Below, piece by piece: positions 16,810 through 26,900 of a stretch of DNA of 64,000 nt; the first letter of the stretch is position 1; each line of letters starts with the position of its first letter. The position numbers and the translations under genes were made by a program. This DNA is from Oxalobacteraceae bacterium OTU3CINTB1. GTDB lineage: Bacteria; Pseudomonadota; Gammaproteobacteria; Burkholderiales; Burkholderiaceae_D. The stretch spans positions 1,488,001 to 1,552,000 of the forward strand of contig CP099652.1 in NCBI GenBank assembly GCA_024123955.1, read 5' to 3'. A model generated the notes under the pieces. The model made no database searches. It was not told where the DNA came from and saw only the letters and a list, made by a program, of their open reading frames with translations.

Positions 16810-18536
16810 TGTTTACTCTCCATAGTCACTGCCGGTGCCCGCTTGCATAGCCAGGCGAAATCAACTTCGATACACTGCGGCGCGGCCGGCTTGTCGCCGA
16901 GCAGCCCGCGCACTTCGCCGACGGTGGGGAAGTCGGCCTTCATGAACACGAACGCGGTCGACGGCGCGCGCGCGGGGTCGGCCGCTATCGCGGCGATCTC
17001 GGCGGCGTAGTTGTCGCACGGCTTCTTGACCCGCGCGACATACCCGGTCGAGATGTTGAGCTCGCGCTTGGCCGCGTACAACATGGTCGGCAGCATGGTC
17101 GTCGTCGCCGGCGCCTTGCCGCAGCCGAACGGCGGATACACCTGCAAGCTGCGGTGGCCGGCGCCGAGGAAGCCGTCCCAGGCGGCCGCGCCGAGGCGCT
17201 CGGGTGCCACCGTCGCCGCCATCGCGCGATTGGCCTTGTGGCGAGGATGCAAGTCCCACATCTGCAGGCACAGCAGGCCGACCAGCAGCAGCCCGGCGCG
17301 CCGCGGCGGCGCCAGCCGGTACACGGTGATCACGGTGAAGGCCATCAGGGCGTAGCCGACCGGCCAGAAGAAGCGGGCCGAGGCGCGCATAATCGACGTC
17401 AGCTTGTTCGTCCAGTGCGGCAAATCGAGGTGCAACACTTCGTTGTTGCTCAGGTAGACGATGTTCGACAGCGCATACAGCGTCATCAGCACGAGGGTGA
17501 TGGCCAGCGGCTGGTGGCGGCGCCAGAACGCCGGGTCGTGGCGCCGCCGCAGCACGCAGGCGTAGGCGGTCATGGCCAGCATGAACACGCCCAGGTAGGC
17601 GAAGCCCTCGGCCTGCCCCTCGTGCGCCCACGGTTGCTTGAAGTGCAGCAGGCGCCCGCCCGAGAACGGTCCGAGCAGGTTCATCGAATAGTAGCCGAAG
17701 CCCCATTCGCCGCCGCCCGAGCCTTTGCCCAGCGGCAGCATCGTCACGCACATCGTCAGCGCCAGCGCGCCGTAGGCCAGCAGCGGCGCGCGCAGCAGCG
17801 TGCCCCAGGCGGCGCCGCGCAGGCGCGCGCGCTTGAGGTCGGCCGCGAACAGCAGCGAGAGCATCACGAACAGATAGATGTTGATGTAGAAGGCGAACGG
17901 CAGCAGCGTGATCCAGGCCGGCGCGGCCAGGCGGCCGAGGCGGCTGCCGCGGATGTACACGGCCAGGCCGAACAGCAGCAGCCATTGCGACATCAGGCTG
18001 ATGTGGTTGATGCGGTAGCCCAGCGGCGGGAACGACGCCAGCAGCAACGTCATCACCAGCAGCGCGGTCCAGGTGCGCAGGTTGGCCTCGCGGCAGATCC
18101 ACCACGCGCCCACGCCCTGCAGCGCGTAGCAGATGCCGATCCACGCCGCGTACGGGTTGCGGAACGGCGTGTCGGCGCCGTGCTGCCACAGCTTCATCAG
18201 CAGCGCGTACAGCGGCACCGTGTCGAGGAAGGTAGCCAGCGTGCCGTCCGGATAGTTGATCGACGACAGGTGCAACAGCGGCCACTGCCACGGCTCGCGC
18301 ACGAAGGCGTTGAAGCCGGCCAGGTACTGGGCGATGTCGCCGTCCTGCTGCAGCCAGAAGCTGGAGGTGCCGCGCAGGAAGGGGCCGCCGAACATCCAGT
18401 AGGCGTAGGCGAACGCCAGCGCGGCGGCCAGCACGGCCGCCAGCGGGCCGGCCGGCGAGCGCAGCGCGGCGCGCCAGCCGGCCGGTGCCGGTGCGGCGGC
18501 CGCGCGCGCGGCGGCGGGGAGGGGGGAAATAGTCAA
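16806..18536 (-). CDS. DUF6311-type polytopic membrane protein
   Basis: A ~576-residue protein with about ten membrane helices. The stretch around residues 40-80 (DGDIAQYLAGFNAFVREPWQ followed shortly by INYPDGT) resembles the DUF6311 family, whose members look like GT-C enzymes and sit in O-antigen/LPS loci. The C-terminal ~120 residues are soluble and contain conserved-looking Cys pairs. No ATG suits the start: a TTG at 18536 with AAAGG about ten bases upstream is my choice, 41 bases after wecE. The longer open frame upstream is only a shadow of wecE. It is coupled to the GT2 gene downstream. The transferred sugar is not known. Confidence 0.7.
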   Translation of the reverse strand: MTISPLPAAARAAAAPAPAGWRAALRSPAGPLAAVLAAALAFAYAYWMFGGPFLRGTSSFWLQQDGDIAQYLAGFNAFVREPWQWPLLHLSSINYPDGTLATFLDTVPLYALLMKLWQHGADTPFRNPYAAWIGICYALQGVGAWWICREANLRTWTALLVMTLLLASFPPLGYRINHISLMSQWLLLFGLAVYIRGSRLGRLAAPAWITLLPFAFYINIYLFVMLSLLFAADLKRARLRGAAWGTLLRAPLLAYGALALTMCVTMLPLGKGSGGGEWGFGYYSMNLLGPFSGGRLLHFKQPWAHEGQAEGFAYLGVFMLAMTAYACVLRRRHDPAFWRRHQPLAITLVLMTLYALSNIVYLSNNEVLHLDLPHWTNKLTSIMRASARFFWPVGYALMAFTVITVYRLAPPRRAGLLLVGLLCLQMWDLHPRHKANRAMAATVAPERLGAAAWDGFLGAGHRSLQVYPPFGCGKAPATTTMLPTMLYAAKRELNISTGYVARVKKPCDNYAAEIAAIAADPARAPSTAFVFMKADFPTVGEVRGLLGDKPAAPQCIEVDFAWLCKRAPAVTMESKQ

Positions 18537-18577
18537 GTCGGGCTGCCTTTGGTGGGATCGATGAAAAAAGCCGGCGC

Positions 18578-19726
18578 CTAGCGGCGCGCCGGATGCTGGG
18601 CCAGGGCCGCCTCGAGCGCCGCCAGCACGCGTCCCTGGTGCTCCTCCAGGCCCACCCACAGGGGCAGGCGCAGCAGCCGTTCGGACAGCTGGTCGGTGTG
18701 CTGCAGCACGCCGTGCGCGCGGCCGAGCCGGCGCCCGGCCGGGGCGCTGTGCAGCGGCACGTAGTGGAACACCGTGCTGACGCCCTGCGCCTTCATGCTG
18801 TCGATCACGGCGCCGCGCTGCGCGAGCGAGTCGAGCAGGATGTAGTACATGTGGGCGTTGTGGGCGCAGCCGTCGGGCACGACCGGGCGGCGCAGCTGGC
18901 CGGCCGCCGCCAGCGGCGCCAGCGCCGCATGGTAGGCGTCCCACAGCGCCAGGCGGCGCCGCGTGATGCTGTCGGCCTCCTCCATCTGGGCCCACAGGAA
19001 GGCGGCGATGACCTCGCCGGGCAGGTAGGACGAGCCGATGTCGACCCAGGTGTACTTGTCGACCTGGCCGCGGAAGAACTGGCCGCGGTTGGTACCCTTC
19101 TCGCGGATGATCTCGGCCCGCTCGGCCAGCGCCGGGTCGTTCACCAGCAGCGCGCCGCCCTCGCCGGCGATGATGTTCTTGGTCTCGTGGAACGAGTACG
19201 CGCCCAGGTGGCCGATGGTGCCCAGCGCCCGGCCCTTGTAGGTCGACATGATGCCCTGCGCGGCGTCCTCGACCACCAGAAGGTTGTGGCGGCGGGCGAT
19301 GTCCATGATGGTGTCCATCTCGCAGGCCACGCCGGCGTAGTGCACCGGCAAGATCACCTTGGTGCGCGGGGTGATGGCCGCCTCGATCTTGCTCTCGTCG
19401 ATGTTGAGCGTGTCGGCGCGGATGTCGACGAACACCGGCACCGCGCCGCGCATGACGAAGGCGTTGGCGGTCGATACGAACGTGTACGAGGGCATGATCA
19501 CCTCGTCGCCCGGCTCGAGCTCGGCCAGCAGCGCGGCCATTTCCAGCGCCGCCGTGCACGAGTGCGTCAGCAGCGCGCGCCGGGTGCCGGTGGCCTGCTC
19601 GATCCAGCCGTGGCAGCGTTTGGTGAACTGGCCGTCGCCGGACAGGTGGCCGTTGGTGTGGGCCTGGGCGATGTACCACAGCTCGCGGCCGGTCATGAAG
19701 GGTTTGTTGAACGGAATCGGGTGCAT
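18578..19726 (-). CDS. wecE: dTDP-4-amino-4,6-dideoxygalactose transaminase (WecE/RffA)
   Basis: A 382-residue PLP-dependent aminotransferase of the DegT/DnrJ/EryC1 fold. It converts dTDP-4-keto-6-deoxyglucose to dTDP-Fuc4N in the cytoplasm. The N-terminus IPFNKPFMTGRELWYI and the PLP-lysine motif SFHETKN (Lys183) are diagnostic of WecE within the family; GDEVIMPSYTFVSTANAFV and VVEDAAQG are the usual cofactor segments. AGGAG lies seven bases before the ATG. A WecD-like acetyltransferase gene is two genes upstream, so the pair would give dTDP-Fuc4NAc. The dTDP-glucose synthase and dehydratase (RmlA/B) are not in this window and must be encoded elsewhere. Confidence 0.9.
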   Translation of the reverse strand: MHPIPFNKPFMTGRELWYIAQAHTNGHLSGDGQFTKRCHGWIEQATGTRRALLTHSCTAALEMAALLAELEPGDEVIMPSYTFVSTANAFVMRGAVPVFVDIRADTLNIDESKIEAAITPRTKVILPVHYAGVACEMDTIMDIARRHNLLVVEDAAQGIMSTYKGRALGTIGHLGAYSFHETKNIIAGEGGALLVNDPALAERAEIIREKGTNRGQFFRGQVDKYTWVDIGSSYLPGEVIAAFLWAQMEEADSITRRRLALWDAYHAALAPLAAAGQLRRPVVPDGCAHNAHMYYILLDSLAQRGAVIDSMKAQGVSTVFHYVPLHSAPAGRRLGRAHGVLQHTDQLSERLLRLPLWVGLEEHQGRVLAALEAALAQHPARR

Positions 19727-19758
19727 GGGAGCTCCTGGTGGGCTAGCGGGAGGGCGGG

Positions 19759-20121
19759 TCAGCCCCGGGCGGCGACGATGGTGCCGGCGCAGATCAGCGC
19801 CACGCCGATCAGGCGGGTGGCGGACAACGGTTCCTGGAACAGCCAGGCGCTGAGCAGCAGCACGATGACGAAATTCAGGCTCATGAACGGGTACGCGTGG
19901 CTCAGCTCGAACTTGGTCATGGCGCCCATCCAGGCGATCGAGGCCAGGAAGGCGGCGGCGAAGGCGCAGATGATCCACGGGTTGAGCAGCAGGCGGATCA
20001 GGAACGCCAGCTTGTCGGCGCTGTCGGCCGGCAGCGCGCCGGCGCGCGCGACCTGCATCTTGATGGCGATCTGGCCGAACACGGTCAGCACGATGGTAAT
20101 GGCGATATACAGATAATTCAT
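19759..20121 (-). CDS. EamA/SMR-type small membrane protein, ArnE/F-like
   Basis: A 120-residue protein of four membrane helices with the SMR/EamA pattern: NYLYIAITIVLTVFGQIAIK in helix 1, and SHAYPFMSLNFVIVLLLSAW followed by RLIGVALICAGTIVAARG in helices 3-4. Relatives such as ArnE/ArnF flip undecaprenyl-phosphate-aminosugars across the inner membrane. It lies four bases after the WecD-like gene and 32 before wecE, so a role in translocating the Fuc4NAc-carrying lipid is reasonable. A drug-efflux role is the alternative and less likely in this context. Confidence 0.78.
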   Translation of the reverse strand: MNYLYIAITIVLTVFGQIAIKMQVARAGALPADSADKLAFLIRLLLNPWIICAFAAAFLASIAWMGAMTKFELSHAYPFMSLNFVIVLLLSAWLFQEPLSATRLIGVALICAGTIVAARG

Positions 20122-20125
20122 AGGC

Positions 20126-20848
20126 TCACTTGACGATGCGGTGGTAGATGTCCTGCGGATGCTTGAAGCCGAAGCCCTGGGTGGCGTACAGGTTCAGCAC
20201 GGCCATGTTGGCGGCCGAGATCGAACTGGTGACCTCGGCGTGGCCGGCGTCGAACAATTGCATGATGACCTGGCGCCACCAGTACTTGGCCAGGCCGCGC
20301 CCGCGCATGGCCGGCGCCACCGCGTGCAGCACCAGGCAGTTGCCGCTGGTGCCGATGAAGCCGCCCAGCACGTCCTCGGCGAACAGGCCCCACACCTGGC
20401 CGGCGTCGATCAGCTGGCCCAGCCAGTTGTCGTAGCGGCGCGCCGCCAGCCCCGGCGCCAGCGCGAAATCGCGGTGGAAGCGGCCGTGGGCGAAGGCGCC
20501 GTGGCAGATCGCCAGCGCGGCGTCGCGCTCGAACTGGCGGCTGATGCGGACGATTTTGGCGGCGCTCGACATGTTGTGGCCGTCGAGCGGCTTGAGCGGG
20601 CGCAGCCGCTCGCGCGTGGCGTGCGTCTCGAGCAGCGTGTCGGCGTAGTGGAAGCCGTGCGCGTGCAGCAAGCCCTTGTCGGCCAGCGGGTCGACCTTGA
20701 TGCTCTGGTGGCCGGGCGTGGCGTCGGCCGCCGCCAGCGCGGCGGCGCTGTAGTCGGTCAGTTCCCAGGCCGGGAAGCCGAAGGCGGCCTGGTCCCACGG
20801 CGAGGGGCGCAGCAGCGGCGCGGGCGGGCGGTGCGGATCAGCGCTCAT
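20126..20848 (-). CDS. GNAT acetyltransferase, WecD/RffC-like
   Basis: A 240-residue GNAT protein. The N-terminal part starts with the SPWDQAAFGFPAWELTDY region that matches the WDxxFFG opening of WecD, and the C-terminal half has the acetyl-CoA loop VAPAMRGRGLAKYWW followed by SAANMAVLNLYATQGF. WecD acetylates dTDP-Fuc4N to dTDP-Fuc4NAc. The gene overlaps the upstream GT2 gene by 11 bases, and wecE lies two genes downstream in the same operon, which strengthens the assignment. Overall similarity cannot be quantified here, so the specific substrate is inferred. Confidence 0.78.
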   Translation of the reverse strand: MSADPHRPPAPLLRPSPWDQAAFGFPAWELTDYSAAALAAADATPGHQSIKVDPLADKGLLHAHGFHYADTLLETHATRERLRPLKPLDGHNMSSAAKIVRISRQFERDAALAICHGAFAHGRFHRDFALAPGLAARRYDNWLGQLIDAGQVWGLFAEDVLGGFIGTSGNCLVLHAVAPAMRGRGLAKYWWRQVIMQLFDAGHAEVTSSISAANMAVLNLYATQGFGFKHPQDIYHRIVK

Positions 20849-21797
20849 CGGGCATCGCTCCGGCGTTCGGGGTCAGGCGCCGCACGATGTACAGCGGGCG
20901 CTTCTTGGTTTCGTCGAAGGCCTTGCCGAGGTATACGCCCAGCACGCCCAGGATGCCGATGATGATGCCGCCGATGAAGTACAGCGACACGATCAGGCTG
21001 GCCCAGCCGGGAATCGCCGAGCCTTCCAGCAGCGAGCGCCCCAGCAGGTAGGCGCCGAAGCCGAGCGACACCGCCGCCATCGTCAGGCCCAGCCGCGCGG
21101 CCATGCGCAGCGGCTTGTCCGAGTACGCCAGGATGGTGTCGGCCGCCAGCTTCCACAGCTTGGCGAAGGTGTAGGTCGACTGGCCCTCGAAGCGCTCCTG
21201 GTGGCGCACCTGCACGCCGGTGGTCGGAAAGCCCATCCATTGCACGTGGCCGCCGAAAAAGCGCAGCTGCTCGCGCATGCGGTTGAAGTTGCGCACCACC
21301 TGGCGCGACATGATGCGGAAATTGCCGCTGTCGCCGTCGAAGCGGATGTCGGCCAGGTAGCTGAACAGCCGGTAGAACAGCCACGACGTGCAGCGCTTGA
21401 GCAGCGGGTCCTGGCGCGCGCCGCGCAGCGCCAGCACCACGTCGTAGCCTTCCTGGGCCTTGGCGTACAGGCGCGGGATTTCCTCGGGCGCGTCCTGCAG
21501 GTCGCAGTCCATGACCACCACCCAGTCGCCGCGGCACTGGTCGAGGCCGGCGGTGATGCCGTAGTGCTGGCCGAAGTTGCGCGAAAACTGCAGGCCGACC
21601 ACGCGCGGGTCGGCCGCGGCCAGGCGCTCGATGACGTCCCACGAGCGGTCGCCGCCGCAGTCCTCGACCAGCACGATTTCAAAGTTGGTGCTGACGGTGT
21701 CGAGGGCGTCGCGCAGGCGGCGGTACAGTTCGTCGAGGATTTTTTCGGCCTTGTAGACCGGGATCACGACCGAGATCAGGGGCGTTGTGGTGGGCAT
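20838..21797 (-). CDS. GtrB/ArnC-like GT2 polyprenyl-phosphate glycosyltransferase
   Basis: A 319-residue GT2 enzyme with SVVIPVYKAEKIL, VEDCGGDRSWD, FSRNFGQHYGITAGLD and the catalytic MDCDLQDAPEEI, then two C-terminal helices and GVYLGKAFDETKKRPLYIV. This is the ArnC/DPM1 layout: a cytoplasmic enzyme making undecaprenyl-phosphate-sugar. It differs clearly from the paralogue at 15817-16809, so the two probably load different sugars. I chose the ATG at 21797, with GAAAG about eight bases upstream. A GTG at 21806 overlapping the previous stop as GTGA is the alternative. Upstream lies a polytopic protein that may use the lipid-linked product. Confidence 0.87.
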   Translation of the reverse strand: MPTTTPLISVVIPVYKAEKILDELYRRLRDALDTVSTNFEIVLVEDCGGDRSWDVIERLAAADPRVVGLQFSRNFGQHYGITAGLDQCRGDWVVVMDCDLQDAPEEIPRLYAKAQEGYDVVLALRGARQDPLLKRCTSWLFYRLFSYLADIRFDGDSGNFRIMSRQVVRNFNRMREQLRFFGGHVQWMGFPTTGVQVRHQERFEGQSTYTFAKLWKLAADTILAYSDKPLRMAARLGLTMAAVSLGFGAYLLGRSLLEGSAIPGWASLIVSLYFIGGIIIGILGVLGVYLGKAFDETKKRPLYIVRRLTPNAGAMPDER

Positions 21798-21802
21798 GGT
21801 GG

Positions 21803-23866
21803 TCACTTTCGGGTAGGGGGGGCGCGGCGCGGGTCCTGCGGGCGCAAGTCGACACCGTGGACGGTCAGGCGGGCGGCGCCGTTGCTCCAGACCCGGAACT
21901 CGACGGCCACCCGCTCGGCCAGCTTGAGCGTGAGCGCGACGCGGCGGCGGCCGGCGCCGCGGATCGGCAGCGCGGCCAGCACCGTCACGCCATTGTTGGC
22001 GGCGACGTCGACCACGCCGGCGTCGTCGGCGCCTTCGCTGTCGAGGTCGAAGTCGACGACGTAGGTCCCGGGCCCCAGCGCGCGCGCCGCGCCGTACAGC
22101 AGGTGGCCGGACTCGCCCGGTTCGGCGCGCAGCGCCGTGCCGTGCGCGACCGGCTGGCCGATGCGGTGTTCGCTGGCGGCGTTGACCGCCAGGCGCAGCG
22201 GCGGCGAGCGCTGGTAGTCCCAGAACGGCAGGTGCGCGGCCAGGTTGTCCGGATACACATAGATTTTCCAGCCGCGATGATCGATCACGCGGCTTGGCTT
22301 GCCGGCCAGGCGCTCGACGTGGGCCCAGTCGGTGGCGGCGGCCTCCTCTGCCGTGAGCATCAGGAAGGTCGGCCCGGTCCAGGCGGCCGCTTCATACCAG
22401 CGGTCCGACGACAGGTGGCGCACCGGCACCGGCAGGCCGTTGTCGAGGCCGATCTGGCGCACCTTGACCGTGCCCCCGCTGAGCAAGGTCAGGCGCCCGG
22501 CGTGCCAGAACGTGGTGTAGCCGTAGCGCAGGTTCTGCTGGTCGAGGAACGCGGCGAACTGGTGGTAGGGGCTGTAGGCGGCCATGCCGGCCTTGGGGAA
22601 GTAGCCCGGCGCGCGTTCGACCTGGTAGGCCGGGCGCGCGCTCAGCGCCATCACCGCCAGCGCGGCCACGGCCAGCGCCGGGGCGGCGCCGTGCCAGTGG
22701 AAATCATCGACGGCGACGCCGCCCAGCAGCACGAGCGCGCACAGCAGCGACGGCACCAGGTAGCGCACCGACGCCTCGGGCGCGGCCATGTCGGGCAGGG
22801 TGGTGCACACGGCCACCAGCAGGTTGATGCTCAGCGACACCACGACGAACACGGCGAAGAACAGCCGCGCCGGCCGCGCCGGGGTGGCAAAGGCGCGCCG
22901 CAGCGCCCATGGCAGCAGGCCGAGCATCGCCAGCGCCGCCAGCAGGCGCAGCGCCTGCCAGACGCCGGCCGCCTTGATCACGGGCGCGCCCTCGGTCGGC
23001 AGCCCACCGAACAGGCTGAGCAGGCCGCGCAGGGTGCCCAGCGCGTTGCGCACCATGGCGTCGAAGCCGAGCCAGCCGGCCGGCGCCAAGCCGCTGCTGC
23101 CGACCAGTTTGATGTAATGGCCGTGCAGCAGCGCGCCGGCCGCCAGCGCCGCCAGCAGTGTCGCCAGCATCGCCGCGGCGCGCCGCGCCGGCACGCCGTG
23201 GCCGTCGCCGCGCAGCGTCGGCAGGTAGCGCAGGGCCACGGTGGCGGCGATCAGCGGCAAGCCGTAGTAGACCGCCGCGCGCGCCGGATTGGACCAGAAC
23301 ACCAGCACCAGGAGCAGCGCGAACAGCGCGCCCCAGCGCCAGCGCGCGGCGCCGTCGCTGTGCAGCAGGCGCCAGCCGCTGCACGCGAGCAGGCACGCCT
23401 GCGCGAACAGCATGCCGTAGGCGGCCTGGCCGTACAGGTTTTCCGCCATGTTGACCGAGATGCCACCGGCCAGCACCGCCAGCACCAGCAGTCGCGCCAA
23501 GCGCGACTGTCCCAGCATGGCGCCGCACCACCAGACCGCGCCCAGCACCATGGCGGCCGTGACCAGGCCGGAGACGGCGTGCAGCGCGAACGTGTTGGGC
23601 AGCAGCGCCAGCAGCGCGACGATGACCGTGTGCGGGAACAGCACCCACAGGTCGCCGTTGGCGTAGTTCCAGCCGCGCGGGAAGAACTGGCCGCTGTCGT
23701 GGATCTCCTGCGCCAGCGTGTTCATGACGGCCGCGTCGGCGTGCACGGCCAACTGATAGTCGTAGATCACATAGTAAGCCAGCAACAGCAGGTTGACCGC
23801 GATGAGCGCCAGTAACGCCGGCGCCAGCCAGCGCGCCAGCGGCGGCGGGAAATTCTTATTCAGCAT
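21803..23866 (-). CDS. Polytopic membrane protein with C-terminal periplasmic domain, GT-C-like
   Basis: A 687-residue protein with about eleven membrane helices in the first ~430 residues and a soluble C-terminal part of ~250 residues. The first extracytoplasmic loop after TM1 holds NTLAQEIHDSGQFFPRGWNY and further acidic residues, in the position of GT-C catalytic loops. The C-terminal domain looks all-beta. It is probably the sugar transferase partner of the neighbouring GT2 enzyme, but I recognise no named family. TATAAT at 23896-23901 on this strand, without a good -35, could be an internal promoter in the 74-base gap behind the GT4 gene. Confidence 0.6.
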   Translation of the reverse strand: MLNKNFPPPLARWLAPALLALIAVNLLLLAYYVIYDYQLAVHADAAVMNTLAQEIHDSGQFFPRGWNYANGDLWVLFPHTVIVALLALLPNTFALHAVSGLVTAAMVLGAVWWCGAMLGQSRLARLLVLAVLAGGISVNMAENLYGQAAYGMLFAQACLLACSGWRLLHSDGAARWRWGALFALLLVLVFWSNPARAAVYYGLPLIAATVALRYLPTLRGDGHGVPARRAAAMLATLLAALAAGALLHGHYIKLVGSSGLAPAGWLGFDAMVRNALGTLRGLLSLFGGLPTEGAPVIKAAGVWQALRLLAALAMLGLLPWALRRAFATPARPARLFFAVFVVVSLSINLLVAVCTTLPDMAAPEASVRYLVPSLLCALVLLGGVAVDDFHWHGAAPALAVAALAVMALSARPAYQVERAPGYFPKAGMAAYSPYHQFAAFLDQQNLRYGYTTFWHAGRLTLLSGGTVKVRQIGLDNGLPVPVRHLSSDRWYEAAAWTGPTFLMLTAEEAAATDWAHVERLAGKPSRVIDHRGWKIYVYPDNLAAHLPFWDYQRSPPLRLAVNAASEHRIGQPVAHGTALRAEPGESGHLLYGAARALGPGTYVVDFDLDSEGADDAGVVDVAANNGVTVLAALPIRGAGRRRVALTLKLAERVAVEFRVWSNGAARLTVHGVDLRPQDPRRAPPTRK

Positions 23867-23940
23867 GAAATGTTATTTTTTTGAGAGTTGCCGGTATTAT
23901 AAGTCAGGACGGCCGCCGGCTGGTGGGCGCGGCGCCGATC

Positions 23941-26900
23941 TCATGATGGCGCCAGCCGTTCATCGTACGGCCCGGGCGTCAGCCGCAGCAGCCGCAACAG
24001 GTGTTGCGCGTGTTGCTGCCAGGTGAGCCAGCGCATCGGCGCCGACGGCGGCGCCCGGCCGGCCGTGTCCAGCGCCAGCCACTCGCGCACGGCGCCGGCC
24101 AGCGCCGCGCCGTCGTCGCCGCTGAAGAAATGGGCGTGCTCGCCGGCGACCTCGCGGAACACCGGCAGCGACCGCGCCAGGATCGGCAGCCGGTGCAGCG
24201 CCGCCTCGATCAGCGGCAGGCCGAAGCCCTCGCCCTCGCTGGCCGCCAGCAGGCAGGCGCTGCGGCGGTAGACCGCGTCGAGCGCGGCGTCGTCGATGCC
24301 CTTGAGCCAGAACAGCCGCCGGCCCAGTTCGGGGTGGCGCTCAAGGCGCGCGACGATCTGCGGGATGGTGCGCCGCTCCGGCGCCGACAGCGGGCGCCAG
24401 CCCTCGTTGCCGACGATGACCAGATCGACGTCGACGCCCTCGCGCCACAGCAGCTCGAAGGCGTCGAGCGCCTGCAAGTGGCCCTTGCGCGGCTCGATGG
24501 TGCCGACCATCAGGAAGGCCGGGCGCGCGCCGAGCGCCGGCGGCAGCCCGGGCGCGTCGGCGCCGTCGCCGGCCGGCGGCGGCGCGCCGAGGTCGGCGCC
24601 CAGGTGCAAGGTTGCCAGCCGCAGCGGGGCGCTGCGCGGGCGCGCGGCGGCCAAGCGCCCGGGGCGCGCCAGCCAGGCCAGCATGTCGTCGGCGACGGCG
24701 TCGGAGATGCACACCAGGCGGTCGGCCTCGGCGGCGATGACGTCGAGCCAGGCGGCGTGGCCGATGTCGGCGTTGGGCGGGAAGAATTCGGGGCGCAGCA
24801 CCGGCAGCAGGTCGTAGAGCGCGAAGTTGACCTCGACGCCGAGCGCGCGCCAGTGCGCGAACAGGCCGGCGGCGGCGGCGCCGTTGACCGCGCCGGGGGC
24901 GAAGTCGACGCCGTAATAGACGTCGCCCGGGCGCACGTCGGCGATGGCGTCGCGCGTCAGCTGCGGGTCCATGCCGAGCAGCGCGAAGCCGTAGCGGCGC
25001 GCGTAGCGGCAGTGCCAGCGGCCGTCCTCGTGGCTCAGGTAGACCGGTTCGACCCGCACCCCGGGCAATCGGGTGTGCAGCAGTTCGAGCAGCGCGGTGC
25101 GCGCCACCCGCTCGATGCCGGTGCGCAGGTCGTGGCGGGCGATGGAGGTGACGTCGACCAGCAGCTGGCGCGGCGCCAGCCGGTCCGGCGCCAGCGCGAT
25201 GCCGGCCGCCAGCTGGCGCTGCAGCGCCGGCGATTCTTCCACGCCGGGCAGCGCCGCCAGCGCCGCCATCAGCGCGGCGCGGTCGCCGCCGCGCCCGCGC
25301 GCGGCGCGCGCCATCGCCTGCGCGTACAGCGCGGCGCAATGCTCGGGGCTATGCTCGCTGCGCAGCAGCGCGCGCGCCCGTGCGCCGACGCCGGCGCCGA
25401 ACGCCGGGTCGGCCCGCAAGCGTTCGAGCGCGCCGGTCAGGTCGGCCACGGTGACCTGCTCGGGCAGCTTGAGCACGCAATCGTCGCGCAGGCCGGCCAG
25501 CGAGCCGTTGGCGTTGACGATGGTGGGCAGGCCGTAGTTCATGCAGTCGAGCACGGCTGCGGAAGTCTCGCCGTGCGACACCGCGCGCAATTGCACGGCG
25601 GCGTCGGCCGCCTGCAGGTAGCGGTGGTAATCGGCTTCGTCGGTCCAGCCGGCGATGCGCACCCGCCCGCCGGCCTCGGCCAGCAGCGCCGACAGCGCCA
25701 CGCCGTAGTCGCCGCCATGGTTGGCGCCGACGAACACCAGCACGGCGTCGCGCTCGGCGTGCAGCGTGGAGGCGATCCAGGCCTGCGCCAGCTCCCGGCA
25801 CAGCTTGGTCGGGCCGATGAAGCCGAAACTGCACACCAGCCAGGCGCCGGCGTCGACGCCAAGCGCGGCGCGGGCGGCCGCGCGCGCGGCAGGGCCGTCG
25901 GCCAGCGGGGCGGCGCGCGGCAGCGGCACCACTTCCCAGTTGTCGGCCGCCGCGTGGCCGTACCATTGCTGCGCCAGCTCGCGCGCGTGCGCCGAATGGA
26001 CCACCACGGCGGTGGCCCCGCGCAGCACGTCGAGGTTGCACGGGTAGCGGTGCTTGGCGGCGTCGCCGTCGGTCAGGCCGTCGCGCATGGCGACATAGCC
26101 GTGGCCGTCGAACAGCGCCTCGGTCCAGGCGCCCGGCATGGCACCGGTCATCTGTTCATAGGCCAGCACGCTGCTCAGGAAGAAGTCGTGCAGCACCACC
26201 ACGCCGGGATGCTGCCGCAGCAGCGCGAACATGTGGCTGTGGAACGGGCTGTTGCCGAACTGGTACATGATGTGCTCGAAGCCGGCACCGTGCTCGGCGA
26301 ACCATTCGACCGAACGCTGCGGCAGCGCCGCCAGCGCCGGCGGCAGCTGCACGCGCGGCTGGCACAGCACCAGTTCAATCTCGAAATGGCTCGCCAGCGC
26401 CGGCAGCAGCTGGGCGGCATAGTCGGCGATGCCGGTGCGCTCGGGCGGCAGCGGCGTCACCAGCGCCAGCCGCGGCTTGCGCGCGGCGGCGTGGAGCGTG
26501 GCCTCGGCCCCGGCCTCCAGCGCGGCGGCGTGCGCCTCGAGCGCGCGCAGCGCGCGCCGGGCAGTGATGTCCCACGAAAAGCGCGCCGCCTGGCCGCGTC
26601 CGTGTGCGCGCAAGCGCTCGCGCAGCGCCGCATCGGTCAGCGCGTCGGCCATCTTGGCGGCGATCGCCCCGGGGTCGGCGGCGTCGAACAGTGCCTCGTC
26701 GCAGCCGATCACTTCCGGAATGCTGGTGTTGTCGGCGCCGATCACCAGCGCGCCGCAGGCCATCGCTTCGAGCGCCGGCAGGCCGAAGCCCTCGTGTTTG
26801 GACGGGAACACGAACAGCGCGGCGCTGCTGAACAGCTCGATCAGGGTGGCGTCGCTGACATAGCCGGTCAGCACCAGCTCGTCGTCGGCCAGGCCGCGTT

